64,000 bases of DNA from Phytohabitans suffuscus (GTDB taxonomy: Bacteria; Actinomycetota; Actinomycetes; Mycobacteriales; Micromonosporaceae): the NCBI RefSeq assembly GCF_011764565.1, contig NZ_AP022871.1, positions 7,998,320 through 8,062,319 on the forward strand, read 5' to 3'. The position numbers and the translations under genes are program-made. Below the pieces are notes generated by a model. That model was given only the letters and a program-made list of their open reading frames with translations, did no database searches and was not told the DNA's origin. This document shows positions 18,524 through 27,282 of this stretch, piece after piece (the first letter of the stretch is position 1; each line of letters begins with the position of its first letter).

Positions 18524-19196
18524 GCTGTCGCAGCATCCCGCGCGGAGACATACGCCTCTCGGTCGAATTCTTGCGAAATCTTGTCCGAAACTTTCTGGAC
18601 CTCTGGATGTGCCCCCGGTCCGTGCCAGTTATGGACCGCATGCGCGGGGGGTCCGTGGGCCACGCCCAAGCCCCAGGGCTGCCGGTGGTGTCGCGGCGTG
18701 TCCCGGCCCCGGGTGTGCCTTGGTCGCGGGGCGGGGAAGGCTCTGTGCGCCCGAGGGCGCGGCCGTTCGTGGCACTCCGCACCGTTCCGGAGAAACGTGC
18801 AGCTCACAGCCTTGATCAAATTAGGTTGGGTGGTATTGGGTCCGGGACCGTTGCTCCCGCGGCCTCACCCTCCCGCCGTGCGAGACGCCTGCCGCGCAGC
18901 GGTAGGCGTCGCCCCGACTCCGCCCCCGCGTCCGGTCCCGCCCCATACGGACGGCAGCTATACGCGGATTTGTCCGCCTGTCGCGTTGGCCCGAGGGATC
19001 GGTTCCGGCGGATCGTGGACCCGAGTCGCCCGACGAGGGCAACCGCCGCCCACCACCCCACTGACCAATGGGATAGGTCGGTGACCTGCGGAAATGCGGG
19101 CCTGTGGGGTCTTCGGGGAGGAGATCTGTGTAGATCGCGCAGCGTCCGCGTGCCTGGGCTTGACCCGAGATCCGTTTTGGTGTCGCGCTGGCTGTT

Positions 19197-19263
19197 GGTG
19201 ATCGTTCGCCCAGAATCCGCGTCCTGGCCGGTGTGTCACGCGGATTTCGGGCGACCGATCACC
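19197..19263. repeat. 67-nt stem-loop with 26-bp arms
   Basis: The left arm starts GGTGATCGTTCGCCC and ends ATCCGCGT; the right arm is its near-perfect reverse complement (GGTGATCGGTCGCCC when reversed), with a 15-nt loop. It is more regular than a typical terminator and is not followed by a T run. No second copy was seen in the window. Confidence 0.8.
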
Positions 19264-19456
19264 GTGCCGACCGCCCCCGTTTCCGTGATCGACGTTCTGG
19301 GATCTGCCCGGAGCCAGCCGACGTCGACGTCGATCAAGGCCCCGTGGACCCCGATCCCGGAGGTTCTGTAGCGGGGTTTCGGGTTGGGTGGCATGAGCAG
19401 GTCGCGCAGTGTCCGCCGGTCGCGGTCGGATCCGCTGGTCGCGGCGGGATCCCAGT

Positions 19457-19506
19457 AGATCGTGGTATGAAACTGCCCTCATAGGGGCCATTCCGTACCA
19501 CGATCT
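19457..19506 (+). repeat. H hairpin copy 2
   Basis: 50-nt inverted repeat beginning AGATCGTGGTATGAAACTGC and ending GTACCACGATCT. It is the most diverged copy in the loop-proximal stem (GGGGCCATTCC where the others have GGGGCGGATCC). Confidence 0.85.
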
Positions 19507-20054
19507 GCCGAGACTGCGTGCGCGTGGACCATGAACCCTGGTCTCGGACCCTGAGTCAGCGAACAAATCGTCGGAAAGCGGCCATCCGCAAAGACCATTG
19601 TGGACAGACCCGAGACCGTGGACCCGAAAGCTCGATAGAGACCGGAGACCTTCCGGGGCTGGGGTCGCGGGACTGTCCACGCGCCGGTTGGGCCGGCCGC
19701 CTTCAACCCCGGATCTGGAAGTAAGCCGCCGCGATGTCCGCGGTGGCCCGGACCCAACGCCACCCAGCCTAGTGTGATCAAGGCTGCGGGCTGCGCATTC
19801 TCAGAGGCGCCGCGAGCGCCACGAAAGGCCGAGCACTCGGGCGCACGGAGACCTTCCCTGCCCACCAGGGGGTAGCCCAGCACGGGCCCGACTCCATGAT
19901 CGACCTAAGGCGAGTGGCAGGACATCGCGGCAGCTCAAACATGGACGGGCCCGGCAAGCCCGGGGTGGCGCGGCGGGGGTAGGGCTGGCCCTACCGGCGA
20001 TATGCCGGCAGGCACCATCGAAGCGGCCGCGAATCCACATCAGACTCGACAGTC

Positions 20055-22067
20055 ATGGTGGGGAGAAGGGTCGCGGGCCTCGCGGTGATCGGGCTTCTGG
20101 CGTCCGGTCTTGTCTACACAGGATGGTCGGGCGGCGACCGCCTGCCGGTGCCGGACGGCGCGCGGGCGGGTGACCTGGCGCTGCGCCCGTGCACGTTCGA
20201 GACCGGCGGCGGGAGCCGGGCCGCCGACTGCGGCACGCTCGTCGTGCCGGAGAACCGCCGCGCCGCGGGCTCGCGCCTCATCGCACTTCCGGTCGTGCGG
20301 GTGCGCGCCACCGCCAGCCCGGTGGCCGAGCCGGTCTTCCGGCTGGAGGGCGGGCCGGGACAGTCCAACATGGACTTTCCGGAGGCCGACTGGCTCGACG
20401 GCGGCCGGGACGTCGTGCTGGTCGGCTACCGGGGTGTGGACGGGTCGGTGCGGCTCGACTGCCCGGAGGTGGCCGCGGCGCTGCGCCGTTCCGCCGACCT
20501 CGCCTCCACGCGGACCGCGGAGCGGTTCGCCGGCGCGCTCGGCGACTGCCGCCGGCGGCTGAGCGGTGCGGGCGTCGACCTCGACGGGTACTCGCTGCCG
20601 CAGCGCGTCGACGACCTGGAGGCGGCCCGCGAGGCGCTCGGGTACCAGCGGATCGACCTGCTCAGCCAGAGCGCCGGCACGCGCACCGCGATGATCTACG
20701 CCTGGCGGTACCCGGAGGCGCTGCGCCGCTCGGTGATGATCGGCGCCAACCCGCCCGGCCACTTCGTGTGGGATCCGGAGATCACCGACGAGCAGATCCG
20801 CTACTACGCAGGGCTGTGCGCCGCGGACGGGGGCTGCTCGGCCCGCACGCCCGACCTCGCCGCCTCGATGCGCGCGATGGCCGCGGACGTACCGGACCGG
20901 TGGGGTCCGCTGCGGGTGAAGGCCGGCACCGTCCGCGCGGCGACGCTGTGGGGCTTGCACGAGACGACGGGCGCGGCGGCGCCGCTCAACGCGCCGACCA
21001 CGTTCGACGCCTGGCTGACCGCGGCGGAGGGCGACCCGAGCGGGCTCTGGGCGATCGCGGTGCTGGCCGACCTGGTCTTCCCGCAGTCGTTCGTCTGGGG
21101 CGAGGCGGCGGCGACGGCGAGCATCGACGCGGCGGCGGTCGAGGAGTACTACGCGCGCGGCGGCGACCCCGGCACGATCCTCGGCAACGCCGCCACCGAC
21201 TTCTTGTGGGCCGGCGGGCGGATGCCCGAGGTGTGGCCGCCGAGCCCGGACCACGCCGGCTACCAGGCGGTGCGACCGTCCGATGTGGAGACCCTGGTCG
21301 TCAGCGGGACGGTCGACTTCACCGCGCCCGCCGGCGTCGCCACCGGCGAGCTGATGCCCGCGCTGCCCGAGGGGCACCAGGTCGTGCTGGCCGAGCTGGG
21401 GCACACGACGGACTTCTGGCACAACCAACCGGCGGCCGGCAGGCGGCTGTTGAACACGTTCTACGACCGCGGTGTCGTGGACCGCTCGGGGTACGCGACG
21501 CAGCCGGTCGACTTCGAGGTGGGGGTCTCCATGCCGATGGTCGCGCGGGTGATTCTCCTGCTCCTGGCCGGCGGCGCGCTGCTCGCGCTGCTGCTGCTGG
21601 GCGGGATGGCGCTGTGGGTGCGGCGCCGCGGCGGCTTCGGCGTGGTGGCGAGCGTGCTGCTGCGCAGCCTCGCCGCGGCCGTGGTGGGGCTCGGCGGGTG
21701 GTTCCTGGCGATCCTCGTGGTGGCGAGCCTGTGGCCGGCGCTGTTCGCCAGCGGCGGGCTCGCGGTGGTGTCGTCGGGGCTCGCGGTGGGGCTCTGCGTA
21801 CACCTGGCCTGGCTGCGGCGCGGGATCGGGGCGGGGCTGCGGTACGGCGCGCTCGGCGCGACGGTGGCCTGGGGCCTCGCGGGCGCGTGGCTGGGGGCGC
21901 ACGCGGTCGCCGGGCCGGCGGGCGGGCTCACCGCGATCCTCGGCGCGGTGCTCGCCGCCAACCTCGCGGTGCTGGTGCTGGACATCGCCCGCGCCCGCCG
22001 CGCGACGGCGCCCGCCGCTCCGGCTACGCGAACGGCTCGGCCGTCGTCGCCAGTGCTCGGCGGATGA
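20055..22067 (+). CDS. Secreted alpha/beta-hydrolase (S33 / tripeptidyl aminopeptidase-like) with C-terminal membrane domain
   Basis: 670 residues. An N-terminal signal or anchor helix (about 6-22) exports an alpha/beta-hydrolase domain of the peptidase S33/TAP type. Nucleophile Ser206 sits in LLSQSAGTR, FRLEGGPGQS (about 95-104) is the oxyanion region, and the Asp (VVSGTVDFTAP) and His (LGHTTDFW) complete the triad. After about residue 490 four or five transmembrane helices follow, an unusual addition that would tether the enzyme to the membrane. Family members release short peptides or act on esters outside the cell; the substrate is unknown. Its last 44 nt overlap the end of the convergent TetR gene. 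Confidence 0.82.
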   Translation: MVGRRVAGLAVIGLLASGLVYTGWSGGDRLPVPDGARAGDLALRPCTFETGGGSRAADCGTLVVPENRRAAGSRLIALPVVRVRATASPVAEPVFRLEGGPGQSNMDFPEADWLDGGRDVVLVGYRGVDGSVRLDCPEVAAALRRSADLASTRTAERFAGALGDCRRRLSGAGVDLDGYSLPQRVDDLEAAREALGYQRIDLLSQSAGTRTAMIYAWRYPEALRRSVMIGANPPGHFVWDPEITDEQIRYYAGLCAADGGCSARTPDLAASMRAMAADVPDRWGPLRVKAGTVRAATLWGLHETTGAAAPLNAPTTFDAWLTAAEGDPSGLWAIAVLADLVFPQSFVWGEAAATASIDAAAVEEYYARGGDPGTILGNAATDFLWAGGRMPEVWPPSPDHAGYQAVRPSDVETLVVSGTVDFTAPAGVATGELMPALPEGHQVVLAELGHTTDFWHNQPAAGRRLLNTFYDRGVVDRSGYATQPVDFEVGVSMPMVARVILLLLAGGALLALLLLGGMALWVRRRGGFGVVASVLLRSLAAAVVGLGGWFLAILVVASLWPALFASGGLAVVSSGLAVGLCVHLAWLRRGIGAGLRYGALGATVAWGLAGAWLGAHAVAGPAGGLTAILGAVLAANLAVLVLDIARARRATAPAAPATRTARPSSPVLGG

Positions 22068-22629
22068 GGTCGATGAGCGGCTCCTCCGGGTGCTCCGGCC
22101 ACACCTGGTTGGCCACCCGGACGGCCGCGAGGAAGTGCGCCGCCAGCAGCCGGGCGCGCAGCGGGGCGTCCGGCGCCGCTGGGAGCCGGCCCGCGATCAC
22201 GCCGGACAGCTCGCGCTCGGCCACCGCGTACGAGCTGACCAGCTCGCCGGCGAGCGCCGGGTCGCGGCGCAGCGCCCGGTAGCGGGACCGGCGCTCCGGG
22301 TCCTCGTCGGCGGTCTCCGCGACGGACGCCTCGATCGCGCGGGTCAGCGCGGTCCACGCGGCCTCGCCGGCCGGGCGGTCGCGCACCAGCTCCACCAGGC
22401 GGGCCAGGCGCACGTGGTCGGTGTGCAGGAGCGCCCGCTCCTTGCTGGTGAAGTAGTTGGAGAAGGTGCGGCGCGACACGTTCGCCGCGTCCGCGATCGC
22501 CTCCACGGTGACGTGCTCCACGCCGTGCTCGGCCGCCAGCCGCACGGCGGCCTCGTGCAGGGCCTGCCGCGTCGCGGCCTTCTTGCGCTCCCGCAGCCCC
22601 GGCGCGGGTGCGTTGGTCGTCACCGTCAT
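22024..22629 (-). CDS. TetR-family transcriptional regulator
   Basis: 201-residue regulator with an N-terminal TetR helix-turn-helix (about 15-62; VTVEAIADAANVSRRTFSNYFTSK) and a helical ligand domain. It is divergent from the drug-type MFS transporter gene with 118 nt between starts, the classical arrangement for a repressor of an efflux pump. A small palindrome in the shared region overlaps a possible -35 of the transporter. The ATG at 22629 is preferred over an in-frame ATG-preceding GTG. Its 3' end overlaps the convergent peptidase gene. Confidence 0.9.
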   Translation of the reverse strand: MTVTTNAPAPGLRERKKAATRQALHEAAVRLAAEHGVEHVTVEAIADAANVSRRTFSNYFTSKERALLHTDHVRLARLVELVRDRPAGEAAWTALTRAIEASVAETADEDPERRSRYRALRRDPALAGELVSSYAVAERELSGVIAGRLPAAPDAPLRARLLAAHFLAAVRVANQVWPEHPEEPLIDLIRRALATTAEPFA

Positions 22630-22678
22630 CACCCGGAGCGTACCGCCTGGAGTGACGCGGTTCCCAGTGAGAAAACTT

Positions 22679-22687
22679 GCACAGTGC
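22679..22687. promoter_or_regulatory. Putative TetR operator GCACAGTGC
   Basis: A 9-bp palindrome, GCAC-A-GTGC, inside TTGCACAGTGCGCA. TTGCAC (22677-22682) could be the -35 of the MFS gene, so binding would block transcription. Only one clear copy is present. Confidence 0.4.
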
Positions 22688-22747
22688 GCATGATCGCGGG
22701 ATGCTTGGGCTGAACCAATCCGTCCCGCTCCCTGGAGGCCGCGTCGT

Positions 22748-24382
22748 ATGACCGCGTCCGCTTCTGCCTCTCCGGCTCCCGCACCCTCGGCGTCCCCGGC
22801 CGCCGGGGCGACGGTCGAGCCGGAGGCCATGAGCCACCGCCAGCGGCTGGAGAGCCTCAGCGGCCTGCTGCTGGTGCTCTTCGTTGCCCTGCTCAGCTCC
22901 ACCGTCGTCTCGACGGCGCTCCCCAAGATCATTGGTGCCCTCAACGGCAGCCAGGCCCAGTACACGTGGGTGGTCACCGCGACCCTGCTCACCGCGACCG
23001 CCTCGACCCCGATCTGGGGCAAGCTCGCCGACCTGTTCAACAAGAAGCTGCTGGTCCAGATCGCGATCGGCATCTTCGTCGTCGGCTCGGTGCTCGCCGG
23101 ACTGGCGCAGAACGCCGGTGAGCTGATCGCCGCCCGCGCGTTCCAGGGCGTCGGCGTCGGCGGCCTGCAGGCGCTGGTCCAGGTCGTGATCGCGGCGATC
23201 ATCCCGCCGCGCGAGCGGGGCCGCTACAACGGCTACCTGGGCGGCACGATGGCCCTCGCGACCGTCGGCGGCCCGCTGCTCGGCGGCCTGATCGCCGACA
23301 CCGCGTGGCTCGGCTGGCGCTGGTGCTTCTTCGTCGGCGTACCGGTCGCGGTCCTCGCGCTCCTGCTGCTGCAGGCCACGCTGCGGGTACCGACGATCCG
23401 CCGCCCGGTGCGGATCGACTACCTGGGCGCGACGCTGATCTCCGTCGGCGTGAGCGTGCTGCTGATCTGGGTCTCGTTCGTCGACAGCTCGTTCGGCTGG
23501 TTCTCCTGGCAGACGTTCGCCATGGTCGGCGGCGCGGTCGTGCTGCTCGTCGCCGCGGTCGGGGTCGAGTCCCGCGCCGCCGAGCCGGTCATCCCGCTGC
23601 GCATCGTCCGCGAGCGGACCACCGCCCTGGCGATCGTGGCCAGCCTCGCGGTCGGCACGGCGATGTTCGGCGGCGCGGTCTTCCTCGGCCAGTACTTCCA
23701 GATCGGCCGCGGCTACAGCCCCACCGAGGCCGGCCTGCTCACCATCCCGATGATGGCCGGCGTGCTGCTCACCTCGATCGTCACCGGGCGGCTGATCAGC
23801 GTCTCCGGGCGGGTCAAGCCGTACATCCTGGCCGGCACGATCCTGCTCGTCGCCGGGTTCGCGCTGCTCTCCACGATCGACCACCAGACCTCGCTGGTCG
23901 TCGTCGGCGCGGCGATGTTCCTGGTCGGCGCGGGCGTCGGCATGTCGATGCAGAACCTGATCCTCGCCGTGCAGAACACGGTGCCGCTGCGCGACGTCGG
24001 CGCGGCGAGCGCGTCGGTGACCTTCTTCCGCTCGCTGGGCGGCACGATCGGCGTGTCGGTGCTCGGCGCGGTGCTCGCCAACCGGGTCACCGGCAGCATC
24101 ACCCACGACCTGGCCGCGGCCGGGCTGCCCACCTCGGGCGGGGGAGAGGGCGCCAGCAACCTCAACCTCACCGCGCTCCCGGACACGGTGCAGCACATCG
24201 TGCGCGCCGCGTACGGCGACGCGACCGGCCACATCTTCCTCATCTCGGCCGCGATCGGCGTCCTCGGCGTGATCGCCGCCGCGCTGCTCAAGCCGCCGCC
24301 GCTGCGCACCAGCCTCGACCACGCCACACCCGCTCCCGAGCCCGAGGCGGCGGCCGACCCGGTCTCCTCGCCCACCCGGTAG
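22748..24382 (+). CDS. MFS multidrug exporter, DHA2 (EmrB/QacA) family
   Basis: 544-residue major-facilitator transporter with 14 predicted helices, a proton-driven exporter of small hydrophobic compounds. Typical motifs are present: KLADLFNKKLLVQIAIG (motif A region after helix 2), ARAFQGVGVGGLQALVQV (helix 4) and LATVGGPLLGGLIADTAWLGWRWCFFVGVP (motif C and following). GGAGG lies 9 nt before the ATG. Regulation by the divergent TetR is likely. The C-terminal 25 residues are Pro/Glu/Ala-rich and cytosolic. The UspA-like gene begins 6 nt after its stop, so the two share a transcript. Confidence 0.93.
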   Translation: MTASASASPAPAPSASPAAGATVEPEAMSHRQRLESLSGLLLVLFVALLSSTVVSTALPKIIGALNGSQAQYTWVVTATLLTATASTPIWGKLADLFNKKLLVQIAIGIFVVGSVLAGLAQNAGELIAARAFQGVGVGGLQALVQVVIAAIIPPRERGRYNGYLGGTMALATVGGPLLGGLIADTAWLGWRWCFFVGVPVAVLALLLLQATLRVPTIRRPVRIDYLGATLISVGVSVLLIWVSFVDSSFGWFSWQTFAMVGGAVVLLVAAVGVESRAAEPVIPLRIVRERTTALAIVASLAVGTAMFGGAVFLGQYFQIGRGYSPTEAGLLTIPMMAGVLLTSIVTGRLISVSGRVKPYILAGTILLVAGFALLSTIDHQTSLVVVGAAMFLVGAGVGMSMQNLILAVQNTVPLRDVGAASASVTFFRSLGGTIGVSVLGAVLANRVTGSITHDLAAAGLPTSGGGEGASNLNLTALPDTVQHIVRAAYGDATGHIFLISAAIGVLGVIAAALLKPPPLRTSLDHATPAPEPEAAADPVSSPTR

Positions 24383-24388
24383 GCACCG

Positions 24389-24868
24389 GTGACCGTGGTC
24401 GCGGAGTACGGCCCGAGGTGGGCCCCACCGCCCTTCGAGCGGGGCACCGACGGACCTCGGGTGATCCTCGTCGGCGTGGACGGTTCGGACACGTCGATGC
24501 GCGCCGCCGCGTACGCCTGCGGCCTGGCGAGGCGCCAACGCTGCCGCCTCGTCGTGGCGTACGCGGCGCCCGTGCTCACCTGGGCCTGGGCCATCCCCGG
24601 CGCCGTGCCGATGATGCTCGCCGCCCACCAGGAGCTGGAGGCCGAGCTGCGCGCGGAGCTGCGGCGACTGGCGGAGGAGATGCGGATCCCGGTGTGCTTC
24701 GTCTGCCGGCGCGGCGACGCCGTCGGCTGCCTGCGCGAGGTCGCCGCCGAGGTGAAGGCCGACATCGTGGTGGTCGGCGCGTCGACGCAGGCGCACCGGG
24801 TCTTCGGCGGCTCGGTCGCCAACCGGCTGGTCCGGCTGGGCCGCTGGCCCATCACCGTCGTGCCCTGA
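24389..24868 (+). CDS. Universal stress protein (UspA family)
   Basis: 159-residue single Usp domain. The N-terminal strand VILVGVDGSDTSMRAAAYA carries the conserved Asp, and the C-terminal half has the nucleotide-loop segment VVGASTQAHRVFGGSVANRLVR, close to the G-x2-G-x9-G-S/T ATP-binding pattern of MJ0577-type proteins, although the second glycine is not obvious. It starts with GTG and is probably cotranscribed with the MFS exporter. Likely cytosolic and dimeric. Confidence 0.88.
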   Translation: MTVVAEYGPRWAPPPFERGTDGPRVILVGVDGSDTSMRAAAYACGLARRQRCRLVVAYAAPVLTWAWAIPGAVPMMLAAHQELEAELRAELRRLAEEMRIPVCFVCRRGDAVGCLREVAAEVKADIVVVGASTQAHRVFGGSVANRLVRLGRWPITVVP

Positions 24869-24900
24869 GGCTGCCTGCGGCCGACGGGGTCGGCCGGCCA

Positions 24901-24980
24901 GACCGCCTTCGCCGGGGTGGCCAGCCCAGCCGGGCCGTGAGGCCGCCTTCGCCGGGGTGGGCGGCCCGGCCGGGCCGTGA
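24901..24980. repeat. Two tandem 40-bp copies between convergent genes
   Basis: Two adjacent 40-bp units, each with CCGCCTTCGCCGGGGTGG near the start and GCCGGGCCGTGAG at the end, fill the gap between the Usp and AEC genes. They are GC-rich and could fold, perhaps as a bidirectional terminator. They do not match the island modules. Confidence 0.7.
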
Positions 24981-24992
24981 GGCTGCTGGGCG

Positions 24993-25928
24993 TCAGCCCA
25001 GCCAGGCCGCGATCAGGACGAGCGTCGCGGCGGCGGCCACGGTGGAGAGCACGATGGCGTCGCGGGCCAGGCCCACCGCGCGGTCGTAGCGGCTGGCGAA
25101 GACGAAGACGTTCTGCGCCGTGGGCAGGGCGGCGGTCACCACCGCGGCGAGCAGCGGCGGCCCGTGCAGGCCGAGGGCGTGGCGACCGATCAGGTACGCG
25201 AGCAGCGGCTGCCCGACGACCTTCAGGGCCACCGCCGTGTACCGGTCCCAGCCGTCCCGCCCCGCCGCGAACGGCCGGCTGCCCGGCAGCGACATCCCGA
25301 GCGCGAGCAGCGCCATCGGCACCGCGGCGGAGGCGACCAGGTCGATCGGGCGCATCACCTCCTCCGGCGGCCGCCACCCGGTCGCGGCGACCGCGATGCC
25401 GACCGCCGAGGCGAGCGTGAGCGGGCTGCGCAGCGGCAGCATGGCGAGCGCCCGCGGGGACGGCCGCCGCCCGCCGGTGGTGACGTCGAGCACGGCCAGC
25501 CCGATCGGCGCCGCCAGCATGGTCTGGAAGAGCAGCACCGGCGCGATGAAGGAGACGTCGCCCAGCACGTACGCGGCGACCGGTATGCCCAGGTTGCCGG
25601 CGTTGACGTACGAGGCCGCGAGCGTACCGACGGTCAGCGTCCCGGCGTCCGGTCCGTCCCTGCCCCGGTGAACCAGCGCCGTGACCGCCAGGTACGCGCC
25701 CGCGGCGAGCACCGTGCTCAGCACGAACGCGGCGAGCGCCCCGGTGAAGACCTCCCCGGGCGACGAGCGGACCAGCGTGGTGAGCAGCAGCGCCGGGGCG
25801 GCCACGAAGAAGACCAGGCGCGCCAGCACGTTCGGGCCGGCCGGGCCGAGCAGCTCGAACCGCCCGATCAGGTAGCCGACGAGGGTGACCACCCAGATCG
25901 CCGCGAAGCCGGCCAGCACGCCACGCAC
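24993..25928 (-). CDS. AEC-family (auxin efflux carrier type) transporter
   Basis: 311-residue membrane protein with ten predicted helices of the AEC/BASS-like fold. The central segment SYVNAGNLGIPVAAYVLGD (about 119-137) with its Asn-Ala-Gly-Asn motif and the C-terminal ALPTAQNVFVFASRY are characteristic. Bacterial members export or import organic anions such as malate or malonate; the substrate cannot be told. GTG 25928 is the only start in reach that keeps the first helix. It stands alone between a repeat and a divergent small gene. Confidence 0.85.
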   Translation of the reverse strand: MRGVLAGFAAIWVVTLVGYLIGRFELLGPAGPNVLARLVFFVAAPALLLTTLVRSSPGEVFTGALAAFVLSTVLAAGAYLAVTALVHRGRDGPDAGTLTVGTLAASYVNAGNLGIPVAAYVLGDVSFIAPVLLFQTMLAAPIGLAVLDVTTGGRRPSPRALAMLPLRSPLTLASAVGIAVAATGWRPPEEVMRPIDLVASAAVPMALLALGMSLPGSRPFAAGRDGWDRYTAVALKVVGQPLLAYLIGRHALGLHGPPLLAAVVTAALPTAQNVFVFASRYDRAVGLARDAIVLSTVAAAATLVLIAAWLG

Positions 25929-25997
25929 CGCGTAAGCATGGCGGGTGGTTGTCCGGCCCCCAACTGGGTAGGGGTGGCGGTGAGGGGGTGACCACAC

Positions 25998-26342
25998 ATG
26001 GCAGGTGCCGATCCGGAGCTGGAACGGGTGTGGCAGGAGTTCCACCGAGCGGTCAACATGAGCTCGCCGCAGCTGCGGGACTGGCTGCTGGCCGAGACCG
26101 CGCTCAACGACACGTACGACCCGGAACCGGGCGTGGACGTCATGGACCTCGGCAACCGCGTGCTCCAGGTACTGGGCAAGCGGCGGGTCGACCTGAACGG
26201 CGCCGACGTCGCGCTGATGCGCGAGGTGACCGAGCTGATCGACCGCCGGCTGTCGCAGCGGCCGACCGACGGCGTGGACCAGGAGCCGTGGCGGCACAGC
26301 CTCATGGCGGTCGGCCACGACCCGTGGCGCGACGTGCCGTAG
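25998..26342 (+). CDS. DUF3140-family protein
   Basis: 114-residue soluble protein. The opening LERVWQEFHRAVNMSSPQLRDWL and the closing WRHSLMAVGHDPW match the plan of DUF3140, a small family of unknown function common in actinomycetes and halotolerant bacteria. The middle (VDLNGADVALMREVTELIDRRL) is helical. It lies in a run of small genes (DUF2795, DUF2267) that often travel together and are thought to be linked to stress or dormancy; that role is inference. Confidence 0.75.
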   Translation: MAGADPELERVWQEFHRAVNMSSPQLRDWLLAETALNDTYDPEPGVDVMDLGNRVLQVLGKRRVDLNGADVALMREVTELIDRRLSQRPTDGVDQEPWRHSLMAVGHDPWRDVP

Positions 26343-26354
26343 GGGCCGCCGTTC

Positions 26355-26645
26355 TCAGGTGCCCAGGTCGCGCAGGTGCTCGGCGATCCGGTGGTCGTGC
26401 GGCGAGCGGGCCTGCCGGGCCTTCTGGTCCACCGTCTGCCCGTCGTCCGCGGCCGGGTCGATCGGCACCGACCGGCGGATCTCGTCCAGGTTGAGGTACG
26501 TCGCGAGCGGCAGCCCACGCAGCAGCCGCAGCGCGGCACCCGAGCCCCCGCGCCGCTCGACGTGGGCCACGACCTGGTCCTTGCTGGCCGGGTAGTCGAG
26601 GTCGTCGAGTGCCGCGCGCACGTCGTTCCAGCCGGTCTCGTCCAT
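26355..26645 (-). CDS. DUF2795-like small protein
   Basis: 96-residue soluble protein, acidic and helical. The segment DLDYPASKDQVVAHVERRGGSGAALRLLRGLP has the length and the Tyr-Pro-x-x-Lys pattern of DUF2795 (putative nucleic-acid-binding fold), followed by PLATYLNLDEIRRSVPID and a charged tail. It is convergent with the DUF3140 gene, with 12 nt between stops. Function is unknown. Confidence 0.72.
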   Translation of the reverse strand: MDETGWNDVRAALDDLDYPASKDQVVAHVERRGGSGAALRLLRGLPLATYLNLDEIRRSVPIDPAADDGQTVDQKARQARSPHDHRIAEHLRDLGT

Positions 26646-26727
26646 GGGGCGGGGGCTACCCGCTGCGGCCCGCGCCAACCCGCCGCGCGCCGGGGTTCGG
26701 CGCCCCCGCCAGGGGTACCCGGACGGC

Positions 26728-26940
26728 ATGGGCACAGTGACCGACCCACCGGCGCCGGCGCCGCCGCAGCCGGGTCCGCCGCCGAGGCCACCCTCGCCGG
26801 CCGAGCCGCCGCCGGGGCCGGCACCCGATCCCGCCCCGGCGCCACCGCCGCCGCCCGGCCCGTCGCCGACCGACCCGACCGGACCCGCCCACGACGGCCG
26901 CCCGGGACCGGCCCGGCGCCCGGCCGGGGCGCCGCGCTGA
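26728..26940 (+). CDS. Proline-rich small protein, possible
   Basis: 70 codons, over 40 percent proline, with Ala and Gly making up most of the rest. No domain, signal peptide or membrane segment is present. It is included because ATG 26728 and its stop at 26940 lie directly before the ribosome-binding site (GAGGAGA) of the next gene, but low-complexity GC-rich DNA also gives such frames by chance. Confidence 0.4.
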   Translation: MGTVTDPPAPAPPQPGPPPRPPSPAEPPPGPAPDPAPAPPPPPGPSPTDPTGPAHDGRPGPARRPAGAPR

Positions 26941-26950
26941 GGAGAACCCC

Positions 26951-27187
26951 GTGACGGATGCCGGCAGCCGCGACTACGAGGACGTCGGAGAGGCCGCCCG
27001 CGAGCTGGGCGCCGAACCGCCGGCGGAGCCGCGCGTCCGCCCGGTCGAGGAGCGGGAGCGGACCGCCGCCGCGGTGGACGACGACGCGCCGGCACCCGAC
27101 CTCGTACCGCCCGAACCGGACGGCGAACCCGACATCTTCCACGAACCCGGCGACGCCGGCGCACCCGGCGTGGGACCGGAGGCGTGA
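26951..27187 (+). CDS. Small acidic disordered protein
   Basis: 78 residues rich in Glu, Asp, Pro and Ala (EDVGEAARELGAEPPAEP and so on) with no predictable fold. GAGGAGA lies 6 nt before the GTG at 26951, a good ribosome-binding site, and third-position GC fits a real gene. Short acidic proteins of this type sit next to DUF2267/DUF3140 genes in related genomes. Function is unknown. Confidence 0.55.
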   Translation: MTDAGSRDYEDVGEAARELGAEPPAEPRVRPVEERERTAAAVDDDAPAPDLVPPEPDGEPDIFHEPGDAGAPGVGPEA

Positions 27188-27282
27188 CCGGGCGGGCGCC
27201 CGCGCGAGAAGGGCTTGGCCCGCGATGCGCGCCGCCGCACGGGGAGCGCGCGACCCGCAGGGCCGGAGGGAGAGATTCCGAC

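Larger units (their letters stand above)
18524..20054. repeat. Gene-free repeat island B bracketed by inverted repeats
   Basis: 1.5 kb between divergent genes without a convincing gene. An imperfect inverted repeat of about 140 bp flanks the centre (about 18720-18860 and 19745-19880), best seen in the 40-nt arms 18807-18846 and 19747-19786. Inside are a reversed GCGGACAAATC box (18961-19045), a forward GCTCCCGCGGCCTCACCCTC box (18853-18873), a long stem-loop (19197-19263), the H hairpin (19457-19506) and a degenerate box at 19540-19610. The promoters for the genes at 18523 and 20055 must lie at its edges. Confidence 0.7.

Noticed and set aside
21461-24796. A 1111-codon reverse-strand open frame opposite the peptidase and MFS genes
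   Set aside because: It lies antisense to two genes with complete family motifs, is made of Arg, Gly, Asp and His as expected from mirrored high-GC codons, and shows no domain.
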